From: Novosphingobium sp. G106
GTDB taxonomy: Bacteria > Pseudomonadota > Alphaproteobacteria > Sphingomonadales > Sphingomonadaceae
Assembly (NCBI RefSeq): GCF_019075875.1
Contig: NZ_JAHOOZ010000001.1
Location: 1,860,001-1,924,000, forward strand
Reading direction: 5' to 3'
Length of the DNA: 64,000 nt
A program made the position numbers and the translations under genes. Within the stretch, counting starts at the first letter, position 1. The number at the start of each line of letters is the position of its first letter. The notes under the pieces were generated by a model. The model was not told where the DNA came from. It did not search any database and saw only the letters and a list, made by a program, of their open reading frames with translations. Of the stretch, positions 25,076-35,217 are shown piece after piece.

Positions 25076-28000
25076 GGCTGCGAATACGCACGATTTCCTC
25101 GGCTTCGGCTGCCGTCCCAAACGGAGGCGAGGAAAGCGTTCGGCCGCGCGGCGGCCAGGCCGGATCGCGCGGGTCCGGGCCGCCGCCATTGCGAGCGCCG
25201 TCGCCTCGGCCTGGCTGAATCGCAAAGTCCATGCGCGCGACGGAGCGCAGCATCTCGTCGTGATCCATTATGCGGTCGGCGATGATATGGATCACCTCGC
25301 CTTCCTTCTGTAGCCGCCCCCGGATCGCGATCATCGATGCCGACATCACCTGGCGGCGATAGATCTCGAACTTGTTTGGCCAAAGTATTCCTTGCGCAAC
25401 GCCCGTCTCGTCTTCGATTGTGACGAACAGCACGCCTTTTGCCGAACCTGGTCGCTGACGCACGAGGATGACACCGGCAACCTCGACGTTGCGGCCGTCA
25501 CGCACATTCGCAAGATCGGCGCAGCGAACGATGCGCATGGAATCGAGTTCGTCGCGCAGGAACGCGACCGGGTGACCGCGCAGCGATAGTTGCAGCGAGC
25601 GGTAGTCCTCGACGACCTCACGCCCCGCAGTGAGCGGCCGCAGCGCCACCGATGGCTCGGCGCCTTCCGGACTGAACTTCGCCTCGCGCTCGTCGGCCGC
25701 GGCGAACAGCGGCAGCGGGGCTTCGCCCAGCCCCTTGACCTTCCAGAGTCCCTGGCGCCGATCGTGTGCAAGCACATGGAAAGCATCGGCTTCGGCCAGG
25801 CGCTCGATCGCCGCGCGCGGCACGCCGGCGCGGCGCCAGACTTCCTCGACGCTTTCGAAGGAAGCCTCGCCCCGCGCCGAGACGATGGCCGCGCCGTGGA
25901 GATTGGCGAGCCCCCTCACCTGCCGAAAACCCAGGCGCACGGCCATGCGATTGCCGCTCGGCTCCAAGGTGCAGTCCCAGCGGCTATGGTTGATCGATAC
26001 GGGCCGCACTTCGACGCCGTGGGCGCGCGCATCGCGCACGATCTGCGCGGGCGCATAGAATCCCATGGGCTGAGCGTTGAGCAGCGCCGCGCAGAAGACG
26101 TCGGGATGGTGGTGCTTCATCCAGCAGCTGGCGTAGGCGATCTTGGCGAATGAAGCCGCGTGGCTCTCGGGAAAGCCGTAGGAACCGAACCCCTCGATCT
26201 GCTTGAAGGTACGCTCCGCGAAGTCCTTGGGGTAGCCGCGCTCGACCATGCCGCCCACGAGCTTGTCGTAGAAGTGACTGACGCCTCCGGTAAGCTTGAA
26301 GGTCGCCATCGCGCGGCGAAGCTGGTCGGCTTCTACAGGCGTGAACCCAGCGCCGACGATCGCGACCTTCATCGCCTGTTCCTGGAAGAGGGGCACGCCC
26401 AGCGTCTTTTCGAGCACGGCGCGCAGCTCGGGCCGCGGATACTCGGGCTTTTCCTTGCCCTCGCGCCGCCGGAGATAGGGATGGACCATGTCGCCCTGGA
26501 TCGGGCCGGGTCGGACGATCGCGACCTCGATGACGAGATCGTAGAATTCTTTCGGCTTCATGCGCGGCAGCATCGACATCTGCGCGCGGCTTTCGATCTG
26601 GAAGACGCCGAGCGTGTCGGCCTTCTGGATCATGGCATAGACGGCAGGGTCGTCGTCCTGCAGGTCCGCCATCGTGATCCGGATCCCCTTCTCCTGTTCG
26701 AGCAGATTGAAAGCACGGTTCATGCAGCCGAGCATGCCAAGCCCGAGCACGTCGACCTTCATGAACTTCAAGGCATCGATGTCGTCCTTATCCCATTCGA
26801 TGATCTGGCGGTCGGCCATGCGTGCGGGCTCGATCGGCACAAGATCGTCGAGCCGCGCCTCGGTGAGGACGAAGCCGCCCGGATGCTGCGAGAGGTGCCG
26901 CGGCGTGTCGATGAGCTGCTGGGCAAGATCGAGCGTCAGGCGCAGGCGGTGATCCTCGGCATTCAGATTGAGCGCTTCAATCTGCTCGTCGGGAATACCG
27001 TCGACCGACCAGCCCCAGACGAGCCCGGTCAGCATTTTCGTCAAATCGCGCGGCAGGCCCAAGGCCTTGCCGACTTCGGCGACGGCGCCGCGCGTCCGGT
27101 AGCGCGTGACGACCGCGGTCAGCGCCGAGCGGTCGCGGCCATAGGTCTCGTAGATCCACTGGATGATTTCCTCGCGCCGCTCATGCTCGAAATCGACGTC
27201 GATATCGGGCGGCTCCTTGCGCTCGCCCGAGACGAAGCGCTCGAAGAGCAGCTCGTGCTTGATCGGATCGATCGAGGTGATCCCGAGCATGAAGCAGACG
27301 CATGAGTTCGCGGCCGAGCCCCGCCCCTGGCACAGGATCCCCCGGCGCCGGCTTTCTGCGACGATGGCATTGACCGTCAGAAAATAGGGCGCGTAGCCGA
27401 GCTGGTCGATGAGCCTGAGCTCATGGTCGATCTGCTTGCGGTAGACCGCAGGCATGGCTCCGCCAAACATCCGCGATGCCGCTTCCTCTGTCAGCGCCGC
27501 GAGGGGCTTCCTGGGCCGTGCGGCCGGCGATCACCTGCTCGTAGGGGTACTGGTACTGGATCTCCCCGAGATCGAAGCGACACGCCTGCGCGATGTCGGC
27601 GCTCGCGGCAATCGCATCGGGAAAGGCGGCAAATCGGCGCTCCATCTCCTCAGGCGACTTCAGATTGCGGTCCAGGAAGCGCTCGCGCCGGAAGCCGAGC
27701 GCATCGATCGTCACCTTCTCGCGGATCGCGGTCACGACGTCCTGCAGCGGCCGGCGCTCGGCGGCATGGTAGAGCACGTCTCCGGTCGCAACGCTGCGAA
27801 TGCCCACCTTGCGCGCGAGCGCGTCAAGATCGTAGAGCCTCGCAAAATCTTCAGGCCGGCGGCGCAGCGACAGCGCAAGGTGGCCGCGCGGCCCGAACAG
27901 ATCGGCGAGGTCACGCATATGCGCCTCGATAGCGGCGCCCGGCATATCGGGCAAAAGAATGGCGATCAGTCCATCGGCATGGGCCGCCACATCGCTCCAT

Positions 28001-28335
28001 TCGAGGATGCAGCGTCCTTTGCCGCCGCGCGCCTTGCCGAGGGACAAAAGCCGCGTCAGGCGCGACCAGGCGGCGCGGGTCATCGGATAGAGCAGCAGAG
28101 CGCGGCCATCGACGAGGTCCACTCGCGCACCGGCAATCATGCGAACGCCGGTGGCCTTCTGACCGTCCCAGCCGCGCACTACGCCTGCGACGCTACCCCA
28201 GTCGACAAGACCCAGCGTCTCATGGCCGAGCAGTTTGGCCGCCGCGAACAGCTCTTCGGGCGAGGAAGCGCCGCGCAGGAACGAGAAATGGCTCGTCACC
28301 TGAAGCTCGACGTAGGTCGCTCTGGGGGTCGCCAT
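25062..28335 (-). pseudogene. dnaE2: Error-prone DNA polymerase DnaE2, one frameshift
   Basis: C-family polymerase of the ImuA-ImuB-DnaE2 mutasome. The N-terminal PHP domain (VELQVTSHFSFLRGAS, then GLVDWGSVAG) is in the upper frame. The polymerase core is in the lower frame: [53 protein letters not shown]. The OB-fold domain near the end is also there. The frames change at a G4 run (27503-27506); deleting one base gives 1090 residues, normal for DnaE2, with [12 protein letters not shown] across the join. The imu genes around it are intact, so a sequencing insertion is likely, though a real loss would disable mutagenesis. Confidence 0.9.
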
Positions 28336-30164
28336 CAGCCGAACACCCCGTGCATGTACCAGGTGAGATCGCCGGTCGGCGCATCGACACCGTCGCCGCG
28401 GCGGAACAGCCAGAAGCGCTCGCCCCCTTCCGCCTCGACGCGAAAATAGTCACGCACCGCCCACATCTCGCGGGCACTGCGCCACCACTCGCCGTGGACG
28501 CGCTCGGGGCCATCGCCGGCGACGACCTGGTAGGGCTTGCCCCGCCAGGCGAAGCGCCGCGGCGGATGATCGGGCAGTAGCGCGATCACGCCCGAGAGAA
28601 GCTCGGGCCGGCGCAGCAGCCGGGCTGGCCGTTTCCAGCACGGCCAACCGGTCGGCTTCGCCATCACATCGACCCGCTCGACGGCGCGCTCGGGAACGTC
28701 GCTCTCGACCGCGCTCACGCGGAACAGTGCGTCCTCACCGATGCGGCCGGCGATCTGGTCGGCGAGCGCGGCGACATCGGCCGCCCCGCGATGTTCACCA
28801 AAATGCGCCCCCAGCGCGACTGGCTCAAGCGCCTCCACCCTTGGGGCGACGAGCTGCATCTCCTCGATCCCGAGGCCCGGCTCGATGCGCTCGATACGCA
28901 TTGCCAGCATGCGCGCGAGATGGGCTGCCTCGCGCGTCGCCTTGGCCGTGCCGAAACCGATGCGCTGCTCGTCGCTGTCGACCCGCCGGCAGGTAAGCGT
29001 CAGCGCGCGGGCGCCTAACCCTCGCGCCTGGAGCTGAGCCACGAGGTCAAGGACGAGATCCCGGATTACCTGGAGGATCGCTTCAGCGGTCACGATCGGC
29101 TCGAGCAGGCGCCGCTGGGAAGTCGGGGTGTCGAAGGGAACCACAGGTACGATCGGCTCGGCCACGATTCCGCGCGCCTGATCGAGACGTTCGACGGCGG
29201 CCAGACCCAGCCGCCGCGCAAGCGGCCCGCGCGGTACCGGGTAAAGATCGCCGACGCGCTCGAAGCCGAACCGCGCCGCCGAGGTCAGAGCTCCAGGTGC
29301 CAGGCGCAGCGCCGCGATCGGCAGATCGGCAATCGCCGCAGTCTCCGTTCTCGCGGGTAGAACCGTAATCGGCGCCCCAGAATAGCGCGCCAGGGCGTGG
29401 GCCGCGCCTGGCGAGCCCGCGATGGCCATCGAGGCGGTGAAGCCAAGACGCTGCAGAAAGCGAAGCAGCCGCTGGCAGAAGCGCGCCTCACCGCCGAACA
29501 AATGCGCGGCGCCTGAGAGATCGAGCCAGAGGCCGTCGGCACCCGAGATGCTTGCGATCGGCGTCCAGTGATGGACGGCATGAAGCGCCAGCCGGTCGAG
29601 GAATGCGTGGTCCGCTTCGGGCTCTGCGTCGCGCACGACCAGGTCGGCGACGAGTGCCCGCGCGTGTGCCGCAGCCATCCCCGGCCGCAGCCCCAGCATG
29701 AGCGCTTGCCCGCAAGCCGCGACGACCGTGTCCCGCTGGCCGGAACGCTCGATCAATATCTTCGGGCGCGCCCATCCCGCCTGGACGGGCACGCGCGCAT
29801 GACCTCCTCTGCCCGGCGCGCCGTCGTCGGCCCGCATCGCCTTGAAGGGATGGTCGGCGCCTTCGCTGCGCCGTCCCATCTCGCGCATGGTGGGGCGCTG
29901 GTGGGCCGGCAGCGCGTCGATCCTGGCCTGGGTTGCCGAGCTTCGTGAAGCATCGCCCCGTGCCCAGCGCGCGCCCGGGCGCCAACCACCGCCGCGCGGT
30001 ACCGAGCAGGCACCTGGGTCATCGTCGATCGCAGGTAAGATGACGGCAGGCTGCGCGCTGCCGGGCCGGGGCAATTGCGGCTCAGGCGGCGAAGCTGGCC
30101 GTTCCGGCCTGAACAGGCGCTCGATGGCCAGTTGCGGCAGGTAGAGCGAGGCGACCCGTGTCAT
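28335..30164 (-). CDS. imuB: ImuB, Y-family polymerase-like mutasome adaptor
   Basis: About 609 residues. Seen: an N-terminal VASLYLPQLAIERLF that lacks the catalytic DxD of active Y-family polymerases, HHWTPIASISGADGLWLDLSG, a polymerase little-finger region, and a C-terminal GDGPERVHGEWW...VRDYFRVEAEGGERFWLF motif typical of ImuB. It links DnaE2 to the beta clamp. The start at 30164 is chosen by homology; it overlaps imuA by 83 bases and its stop overlaps the dnaE2 start. Confidence 0.9.
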   Translation of the reverse strand: MTRVASLYLPQLAIERLFRPERPASPPEPQLPRPGSAQPAVILPAIDDDPGACSVPRGGGWRPGARWARGDASRSSATQARIDALPAHQRPTMREMGRRSEGADHPFKAMRADDGAPGRGGHARVPVQAGWARPKILIERSGQRDTVVAACGQALMLGLRPGMAAAHARALVADLVVRDAEPEADHAFLDRLALHAVHHWTPIASISGADGLWLDLSGAAHLFGGEARFCQRLLRFLQRLGFTASMAIAGSPGAAHALARYSGAPITVLPARTETAAIADLPIAALRLAPGALTSAARFGFERVGDLYPVPRGPLARRLGLAAVERLDQARGIVAEPIVPVVPFDTPTSQRRLLEPIVTAEAILQVIRDLVLDLVAQLQARGLGARALTLTCRRVDSDEQRIGFGTAKATREAAHLARMLAMRIERIEPGLGIEEMQLVAPRVEALEPVALGAHFGEHRGAADVAALADQIAGRIGEDALFRVSAVESDVPERAVERVDVMAKPTGWPCWKRPARLLRRPELLSGVIALLPDHPPRRFAWRGKPYQVVAGDGPERVHGEWWRSAREMWAVRDYFRVEAEGGERFWLFRRGDGVDAPTGDLTWYMHGVFG

Positions 30165-30858
30165 CGCATGCTTCCAGCTCGAGGGAGAAAGGATTGCCAT
30201 TGCGCTGGCGGACAAGCTCGACCGACCAATGGCCTCGGCCGACACCGGGCAAGGTAAGCCTTGCCGAAGGAAGACAGCCGATCCGCCAGCGGGTCATTGC
30301 GGCCGATGGTTGCCCGAGCGGGCACTTCTCCTTCGAGCGGTGGCGCCGGTAGAGCAATATCGGCGTACCGCTGTCCGAGGCTGCAAGCTGAAGGCGCCGC
30401 GTGGCTGTCCGGTCGGCACCTTTGACCTCGGCGACCACACAGGCCAGCGACCCATCGCGCAACGCATCTTCGGCGACCGCCAGCACCTCGCTGTCCTTGC
30501 GGGCCTGCGCGTAGAGAAGCTTGCCTGGCCCCAGCCCCACCTGCTCGAGAGCCGGTGCATAGAGATCGAACTTGGTCAGGGCCCAAAGCACGGTGAGGTG
30601 GTGTTTTCCGGCAAAGCGCGCGGCGATACCGGCGATGAAAAGGGTTGCGGCCGCATCGTCGGTCAGTGTCGCCGTCGCAGCCGCCACTTCGTGCAGGGCT
30701 GCGCCATCGAGACCGCCTCCGTCCAGGCGGCTATCGAGTTCGGAAAGTCCGAAGGAGAGCGCCGGCCCCCGCGCGAGGTGCGAGGTGCTGATCTGGGCGC
30801 GCAGCGCAGCTACGTCGGCGGATCCTGTCCGCGGTAGCTCGGATCGAAGGGGTGTCAT
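30082..30858 (-). CDS. imuA: ImuA, RecA-like mutasome protein
   Basis: 258 residues. Seen: FGLSELDSRLDGGGLDGAALHEV, a degenerate RecA/SulA-like core (LTVLWALTKFDLYAPAL, LGPGKLLYAQARKDSEVL) and the C-terminal WRIGCLPSARLTLPGVGRGHW with LELVRQRNG-like ending typical of ImuA. First gene of the imuA-imuB-dnaE2 cassette that carries out damage-induced mutagenesis in bacteria lacking UmuDC. A LexA box lies 18 bases before the start. Confidence 0.9.
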   Translation of the reverse strand: MTPLRSELPRTGSADVAALRAQISTSHLARGPALSFGLSELDSRLDGGGLDGAALHEVAAATATLTDDAAATLFIAGIAARFAGKHHLTVLWALTKFDLYAPALEQVGLGPGKLLYAQARKDSEVLAVAEDALRDGSLACVVAEVKGADRTATRRLQLAASDSGTPILLYRRHRSKEKCPLGQPSAAMTRWRIGCLPSARLTLPGVGRGHWSVELVRQRNGNPFSLELEACDDTGRLALPAATGHRAPVQAGTASFAA

Positions 30859-30875
30859 ATGTCATCGACTCGTTT

Positions 30876-30890
30876 GTTCCCATTATGTTC
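30876..30890 (-). promoter_or_regulatory. LexA (SOS) box of the imu operon
   Basis: GTTCCCATTATGTTC read on the plus strand, an exact GTTC-N7-GTTC repeat directly before imuA and 38 bases past the end of the SRAP gene. Identical to the box at 31598-31612. Confidence 0.85.
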
Positions 30891-30928
30891 CATTGAGTCG
30901 AGAGATTCGTCAAGCGCGCTACTCGGGG

Positions 30929-31561
30929 TCAGACATCGAGGCTGATCTGCTGGGGGGCATTTCCCGGTGGTGGCCAGACCTGTGTGGGGATCAGGCTCCC
31001 TGCAGGTAGATGCCGCAAGACCTCGCCCGCTGGCACCGAAGGATCGAGCCAGTCGGCCCAGAGGTCGCGCGTGAGCGGAATGATCTGGCGGTCGTGATAG
31101 GGTGCGATGTCGGGTCCGGCGTCCATGGTGAGCAGGGAAAAGGCCTCGCCGACCCCTTCGTGCTCGCGCCAGACACCGGCCATGCAGAACCAGTCGTGGT
31201 CTTTCAGCGTGAAGAGCCACTTGTCGAGGCGCTTCTGCTTCGGGATCACCGGATCTGTGGTCTCGTAGAAACCGTCGCAGACGATGAGGCAGCGATGCGA
31301 TGCGAACTCGCGCCCGTCGGAGCGAAAATTGAAAACGGGCTTCCCCCTTGGGCCCGGCCAGCTCCACCTTCGGTTGACCAGCTCTCCTGCGCCGCGCTCT
31401 CCAGCAATGCCCTTCACGATCGGCGCGACATCGGTGATCATGATGTCTTCGCGCGCAGCCACGTTGGGCTTGCCTTCGGGCAGCTTGATCTTGATCTGCA
31501 GGTCATCGAAGTCCTCGGCGATCGAGGCGATGTCGACGAGCAGGCGGTAGTCGTTACACAT
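30929..31561 (-). CDS. SRAP domain protein (SOS response-associated, YedK/HMCES family)
   Basis: 210 residues. Members crosslink through Cys2 to abasic sites in single-stranded DNA and shield them. All key residues are seen: Cys2 right after Met (MCNDYR), Asn78 in VFNFRSD, Glu100 in VCDGFYE, and His156 in PYHDRQIIPL. It lies between two LexA boxes: one 37 bases beyond its start (31598), shared with the divergent paralogue, and one after its end for imuA. It is thus part of the SOS region. Confidence 0.92.
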   Translation of the reverse strand: MCNDYRLLVDIASIAEDFDDLQIKIKLPEGKPNVAAREDIMITDVAPIVKGIAGERGAGELVNRRWSWPGPRGKPVFNFRSDGREFASHRCLIVCDGFYETTDPVIPKQKRLDKWLFTLKDHDWFCMAGVWREHEGVGEAFSLLTMDAGPDIAPYHDRQIIPLTRDLWADWLDPSVPAGEVLRHLPAGSLIPTQVWPPPGNAPQQISLDV

Positions 31562-31597
31562 CGCGCTAGCCTCTCACGAACCTTGTCATGTAATCAA

Positions 31598-31612
31598 GTT
31601 CCCATTATGTTC
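31598..31612 (+). promoter_or_regulatory. LexA (SOS) box between the two SRAP genes
   Basis: GTTCCCATTATGTTC, identical to the imu box. It ends five bases before the plus-strand SRAP-like start and lies 37 bases before the minus-strand SRAP start, so it could control both. Confidence 0.85.
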
Positions 31613-31617
31613 TCATC

Positions 31618-32151
31618 ATGGACTCGCGACCAACCCCGTTCGACTCCGACGCTCCGCTGGGTGAGCAGCGCGCTATCATCCGGCGCAATCCCGACGATCT
31701 CACGGAAGTGGAGATGATCGAGGCGACCTGGGGTTCCAATCCCCAGTTCGCCGATGGCCTGACCTATCGGTTCGTGCGCTCGGAGGGAAAGAGCTTCCCC
31801 ATCAACCGCTGCCTGATGCCGGCATCCGAATTTCACATGCGAGTGAGCGGCAAGCGCTACCGGGTCTCGCTCGACAGCGGAAATTTCTTCTATCTTGCGG
31901 GGATCTGGGAGCCGGCGGCAGGCGACTGGCCGATCTCGTTCCGGATCATCACGGTCTATGCCAATTCCGATGTCGTCGATTACCAGGAGCGCCACGGCGC
32001 GATCATCCATCGCCGCCAGGTCATGCAGTGGCTCGATGAGACGGTCCGCGAATTAGACCTGCTGACGACGCCGCCGGCGAGAACCTTTGTTGTCGAGGAA
32101 ATAGGCAAGCGCGGGCGAAAGGAACGACGGCAGGGCCAACTCGCGCTTTGA
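31618..32151 (+). CDS. Divergent SRAP-family protein lacking Cys2
   Basis: 177 residues. It keeps the SRAP core: NRCLMPASEFH (Glu71 at the family's Glu position), a FFYLAGIWEP strand and YQERHGAII (His126). However, it begins MDSRP and so has no N-terminal catalytic Cys, and no Asn equivalent to NFR is evident. It should be unable to make the thiazolidine link to abasic DNA. Divergent to the intact SRAP gene across a LexA box. A recruited non-catalytic paralogue is the simplest reading. Confidence 0.8.
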   Translation: MDSRPTPFDSDAPLGEQRAIIRRNPDDLTEVEMIEATWGSNPQFADGLTYRFVRSEGKSFPINRCLMPASEFHMRVSGKRYRVSLDSGNFFYLAGIWEPAAGDWPISFRIITVYANSDVVDYQERHGAIIHRRQVMQWLDETVRELDLLTTPPARTFVVEEIGKRGRKERRQGQLAL

Positions 32152-32268
32152 TGTCACGTCTGCCAAGTGACGGAGCAACGGTGGGACCTACTTGTGAAGC
32201 AATCGCCGACGATAGCGATAAGATTAACGTTCCCAAGGTTTGTGTGGCTGGCTGGCTGATCCACTAAA

Positions 32269-32293
32269 ATGAGGCGGCCTGCGGCCGCCTCAT
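32269..32293 (-). terminator. Intrinsic terminator of the frameshifted TonB receptor
   Basis: Perfect 11-base stem around a three-base loop (ATGAGGCGGCC and its complement), followed on the minus strand by TTTTA. It begins nine bases after the receptor stop. It also lies past the end of the SRAP-like gene on the plus strand. Confidence 0.8.
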
Positions 32294-32301
32294 AGCATTT
32301 C

Positions 32302-34520
32302 TCAAAACGCATATTCGGCGCGGACGCCGTAAGTGCGAGGCGGGGCGTAACTGGCGAGGTCAGAGAGATTGGAAGCCAGCACCTGCGAGTAGACCGCCTT
32401 GTCTGTGAGGTTCTTGCCCCAGACGACAAAACGAGCGCCGCCGAGACTCGATGGCGCAAAAGATACCTCGGCGTCTATCGTCGCATATTTCCCCCTGACG
32501 AATGCGGTTGCTGAGTTCCATACCAAACCCGCTATTGTAATAGAGCGAAGCGAAGGCCGTGAATCTGCCGTCGCTCGTCTCGACCGCATAATTCGCGCCA
32601 AAGTTTCCGCTGAACTTAGGCGCGCGCAGCAGGCGTCCGCCGCTCAGGTCCTGTGTGACTGAGAGATTGCCCGTGTTGGTAACATTCGGCACATAGATTT
32701 GCGCATTCGGGAACCTTCGATATTTCGCGTCCAAGATGGCCGCGCCCCCGGTCAGGCTGAATTCGGGCGTGACATCGAGCGTGAAGTCGAAATCGGCGCC
32801 CTTGACCTGCGCTGAAGCCGCGTTTTGGGTGAGGTAGGTTCCGCCCGCGGCGCAGGTTGGGCAATAGCTGACTGCCTGCAAATTCTTGTAGTCGTAATAG
32901 AACGCGGAAAGGTTCACTCGCAGACTGTCGAAGATTTTGCCTTTGATGCCCGCTTCCCACGCATCGATCGTCTCGGGCTTGACCAGTTGCTGCGCCGCCG
33001 GCGCCGTGGCGTTGAGGACGCCGCTTTTGAATCCTCTACCCCAGCTTGCGTAGACGTTGACATCGTCGGTTACGGCATAGCGCGCAGTCACGCGCGGCGT
33101 GAACTTGCGGAAGTGGACGGCACCGCCGGGATACTCGACAATAGGTCCACCAGACGGGCCCGAGAAGCTACGCTGCTTTTCATCGGTATAACGCCCTCCG
33201 GCGGTTACGGTAATGGCATCTGATGCTTTTACCGTGACTTCAGCATAGAGAGCGTAAATCTCTTTCTTCACCTGGCTGTAAGTATTGCTGAGATTGAGGC
33301 TAATCTTAGCAGCTGGGGGAAGGTTCGGCAGAAAAAATCTCAGATATGTTGCCAACAAACGTCTCTTGTCCTTTGAGATAGAATATACCCGCCAGGAAAC
33401 TGACCGGCCCGGTACCACCCGAAGCGAAACTCGTGTCATGCACGAAGTATTCGCCCTTAAGTGGCTCGGCACGCGCCTCAAGAATTCGCGGTGAGGCGGC
33501 GTCGACGTCGGCAAGATAATTGATCTTATTTTTGAAATAGCCGGACGAGCTAGTCAAAGTGCCGCCCGCGATGTCAAACTCTCCGCGCAGGCTGCCGCCA
33601 TAGCTGCGGATCTTGGTGAACACGCCAGGCTCTGAGGAAAACTGGTCCACACGCACGGTCCGCGGAGAGGCAGGAACCGGAATGCCTGCGAAGAAGGGAC
33701 TGAGGCCTGCGAGGTTCGGCGCGAAGGCAATCGAGTTGCCATTTATCGCGAAGCCCGCGTAGTTGGCGGAGTCCTTACGATCAGAATAGAAGCCGGATAG
33801 AATTATGCGGGCACTGTCGGAAGGTTCAAGCAGCAGCTTGCCGCGGACCACGGTGGATTTAAGCCCGTAGTCACGCTGGTTCGTCAGGACATGGCGGCGG
33901 AAGCCATCGCGTTCCTGGTAAGCGCCGGCGAGGCTGAGTGCTACACCGCTTGCCAATGGGCCGCTGACGAAGCCCCGAAGCTGGACATCGTTGTAATTGC
34001 CATAACTGGCGCTGAACTTGCCGGTCGGCGTGAAGCTCGGCGACTTACTGCTAATGAGAATGGCGCCGCCAGTTGCGTTCTGCCCATAGAGTGCGCCTTG
34101 CGGGCCTTTAAGCACTTCGATCTGCTCCACGTCGGGAAGATCGATAAGCGTTGCAATCTGCTGCGGCTGGTAGATGCCGTCGATATAGGTGGCAACGTTG
34201 GAGTTCTCGCCAATGTTCGCGCCAGTCGATGTGATGCCGCGGATCGCCGGTTGTAGGAAGCCACCGTAGAACGACATAGTGACGCCGGGCGTAACGCGCG
34301 CGAGGTCAGTAGTGTTGGTGACACCCGATTTTTCGAGCATGTCGGAAGACAGCGCGGTGATCGCCATTGGGACATCTTGCAGGCGCTCGGAACGTCGCTG
34401 CGCAGTAACGACGATATCACCCGTGGTCGAGGCTCCATGTTCGTCGATCGCCTGAGCCCGGGCGTTCGGCGCCAACAGAAGTGACGCCAACGCTGATTGC
34501 ACAATCAGGTTCTTCTTCAT
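32302..34520 (-). pseudogene. TonB-dependent receptor, two frameshifts
   Basis: A receptor of about 738 residues split over three frames. The first holds the signal peptide, TonB box DIVVTAQRRSE, and the plug (LARVTPGV, QPAIRGITSTG, IEVLKGPQGALYGQNATGG). The second holds the middle barrel (VTAGGRYTDEKQ, VNVYASWGRGFKSG). The third holds the terminal strands, ending YGVRAEYAF. The changes are at an A6 run (33332-33337) and at 32524-32530; one base removed at each restores the frame. The start at 34520 has GGGGAG upstream. Divergent from the receptor at 35218. Confidence 0.88.
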
Positions 34521-35217
34521 ACTCGGCTCCCCGTTACCATAAATGTCTATCGCGGACGCCATACCGCCGCTCGCAACTTTTGCAATGCATTGAACGCATT
34601 AATTTATGCCGTGACCACTGTGCAACTCGCGGCTTGGCGCCGGGAAAGTCGCGCCCCAGCGCGCGGACGTTCCGCGCCCGTTCTCACACTTGAGAGCAAC
34701 ATTTTGGCATCAAGCGGATTTCCTGATGGGAACAGGGATTGCGATAAACAGGTTGTCACTGGCGCATTGCAGTCAAGTGAGCGCGAACCCATCCCTGCCA
34801 TCACCAAAAGGTGCCCTTCAGAGCTTCAGGTTGCCAGATGGCGAGTATCGCCACTGCCGGATAAAGTTCTCGATTAGCGTACTTCCGACGGCATTTCGAT
34901 GTAGCGCCCGCTCGTATCCTGTGATTCGCCTGCCATCGTTGCGGAACTGACTGGGAACACGCTACAGTCGCAACACAGACCGGCGACGACGGATGATCGT
35001 ATCGCCGTATCGCAGCCCGCCACACTCCTGCGGCGCCGATCCGATCGCCAGGGTTCCGCTTCATCTTGTGGCGACAAAGCCACAGGCTGCGGCGAAATTG
35101 CGCCCCGACATTGCATTTCACATGGTGCATTTGATTTACTCGGGCTTTGGGCTAATGCGCCACAGGCCATTGAACGAGCTGCAGCATCGCTGCGGGAAAT
35201 GTGAGGGGAGAATACCG
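34521..35217. other. Divergent intergenic region between two TonB receptors
   Basis: 697 bases that must hold both receptor promoters. No gene, known riboswitch or clear operator palindrome could be supported. Open frames here have no recognisable product. Confidence 0.4.

Noticed and set aside
26160..27305. 381-codon plus-strand frame inside dnaE2
   Set aside because: Antisense shadow of a clearly conserved polymerase.
27421..27510. Programmed frameshift in dnaE2
   Set aside because: The G4 site lacks a slippery heptamer or stimulatory structure, and DnaE2 is not known to use one; an indel is simpler.
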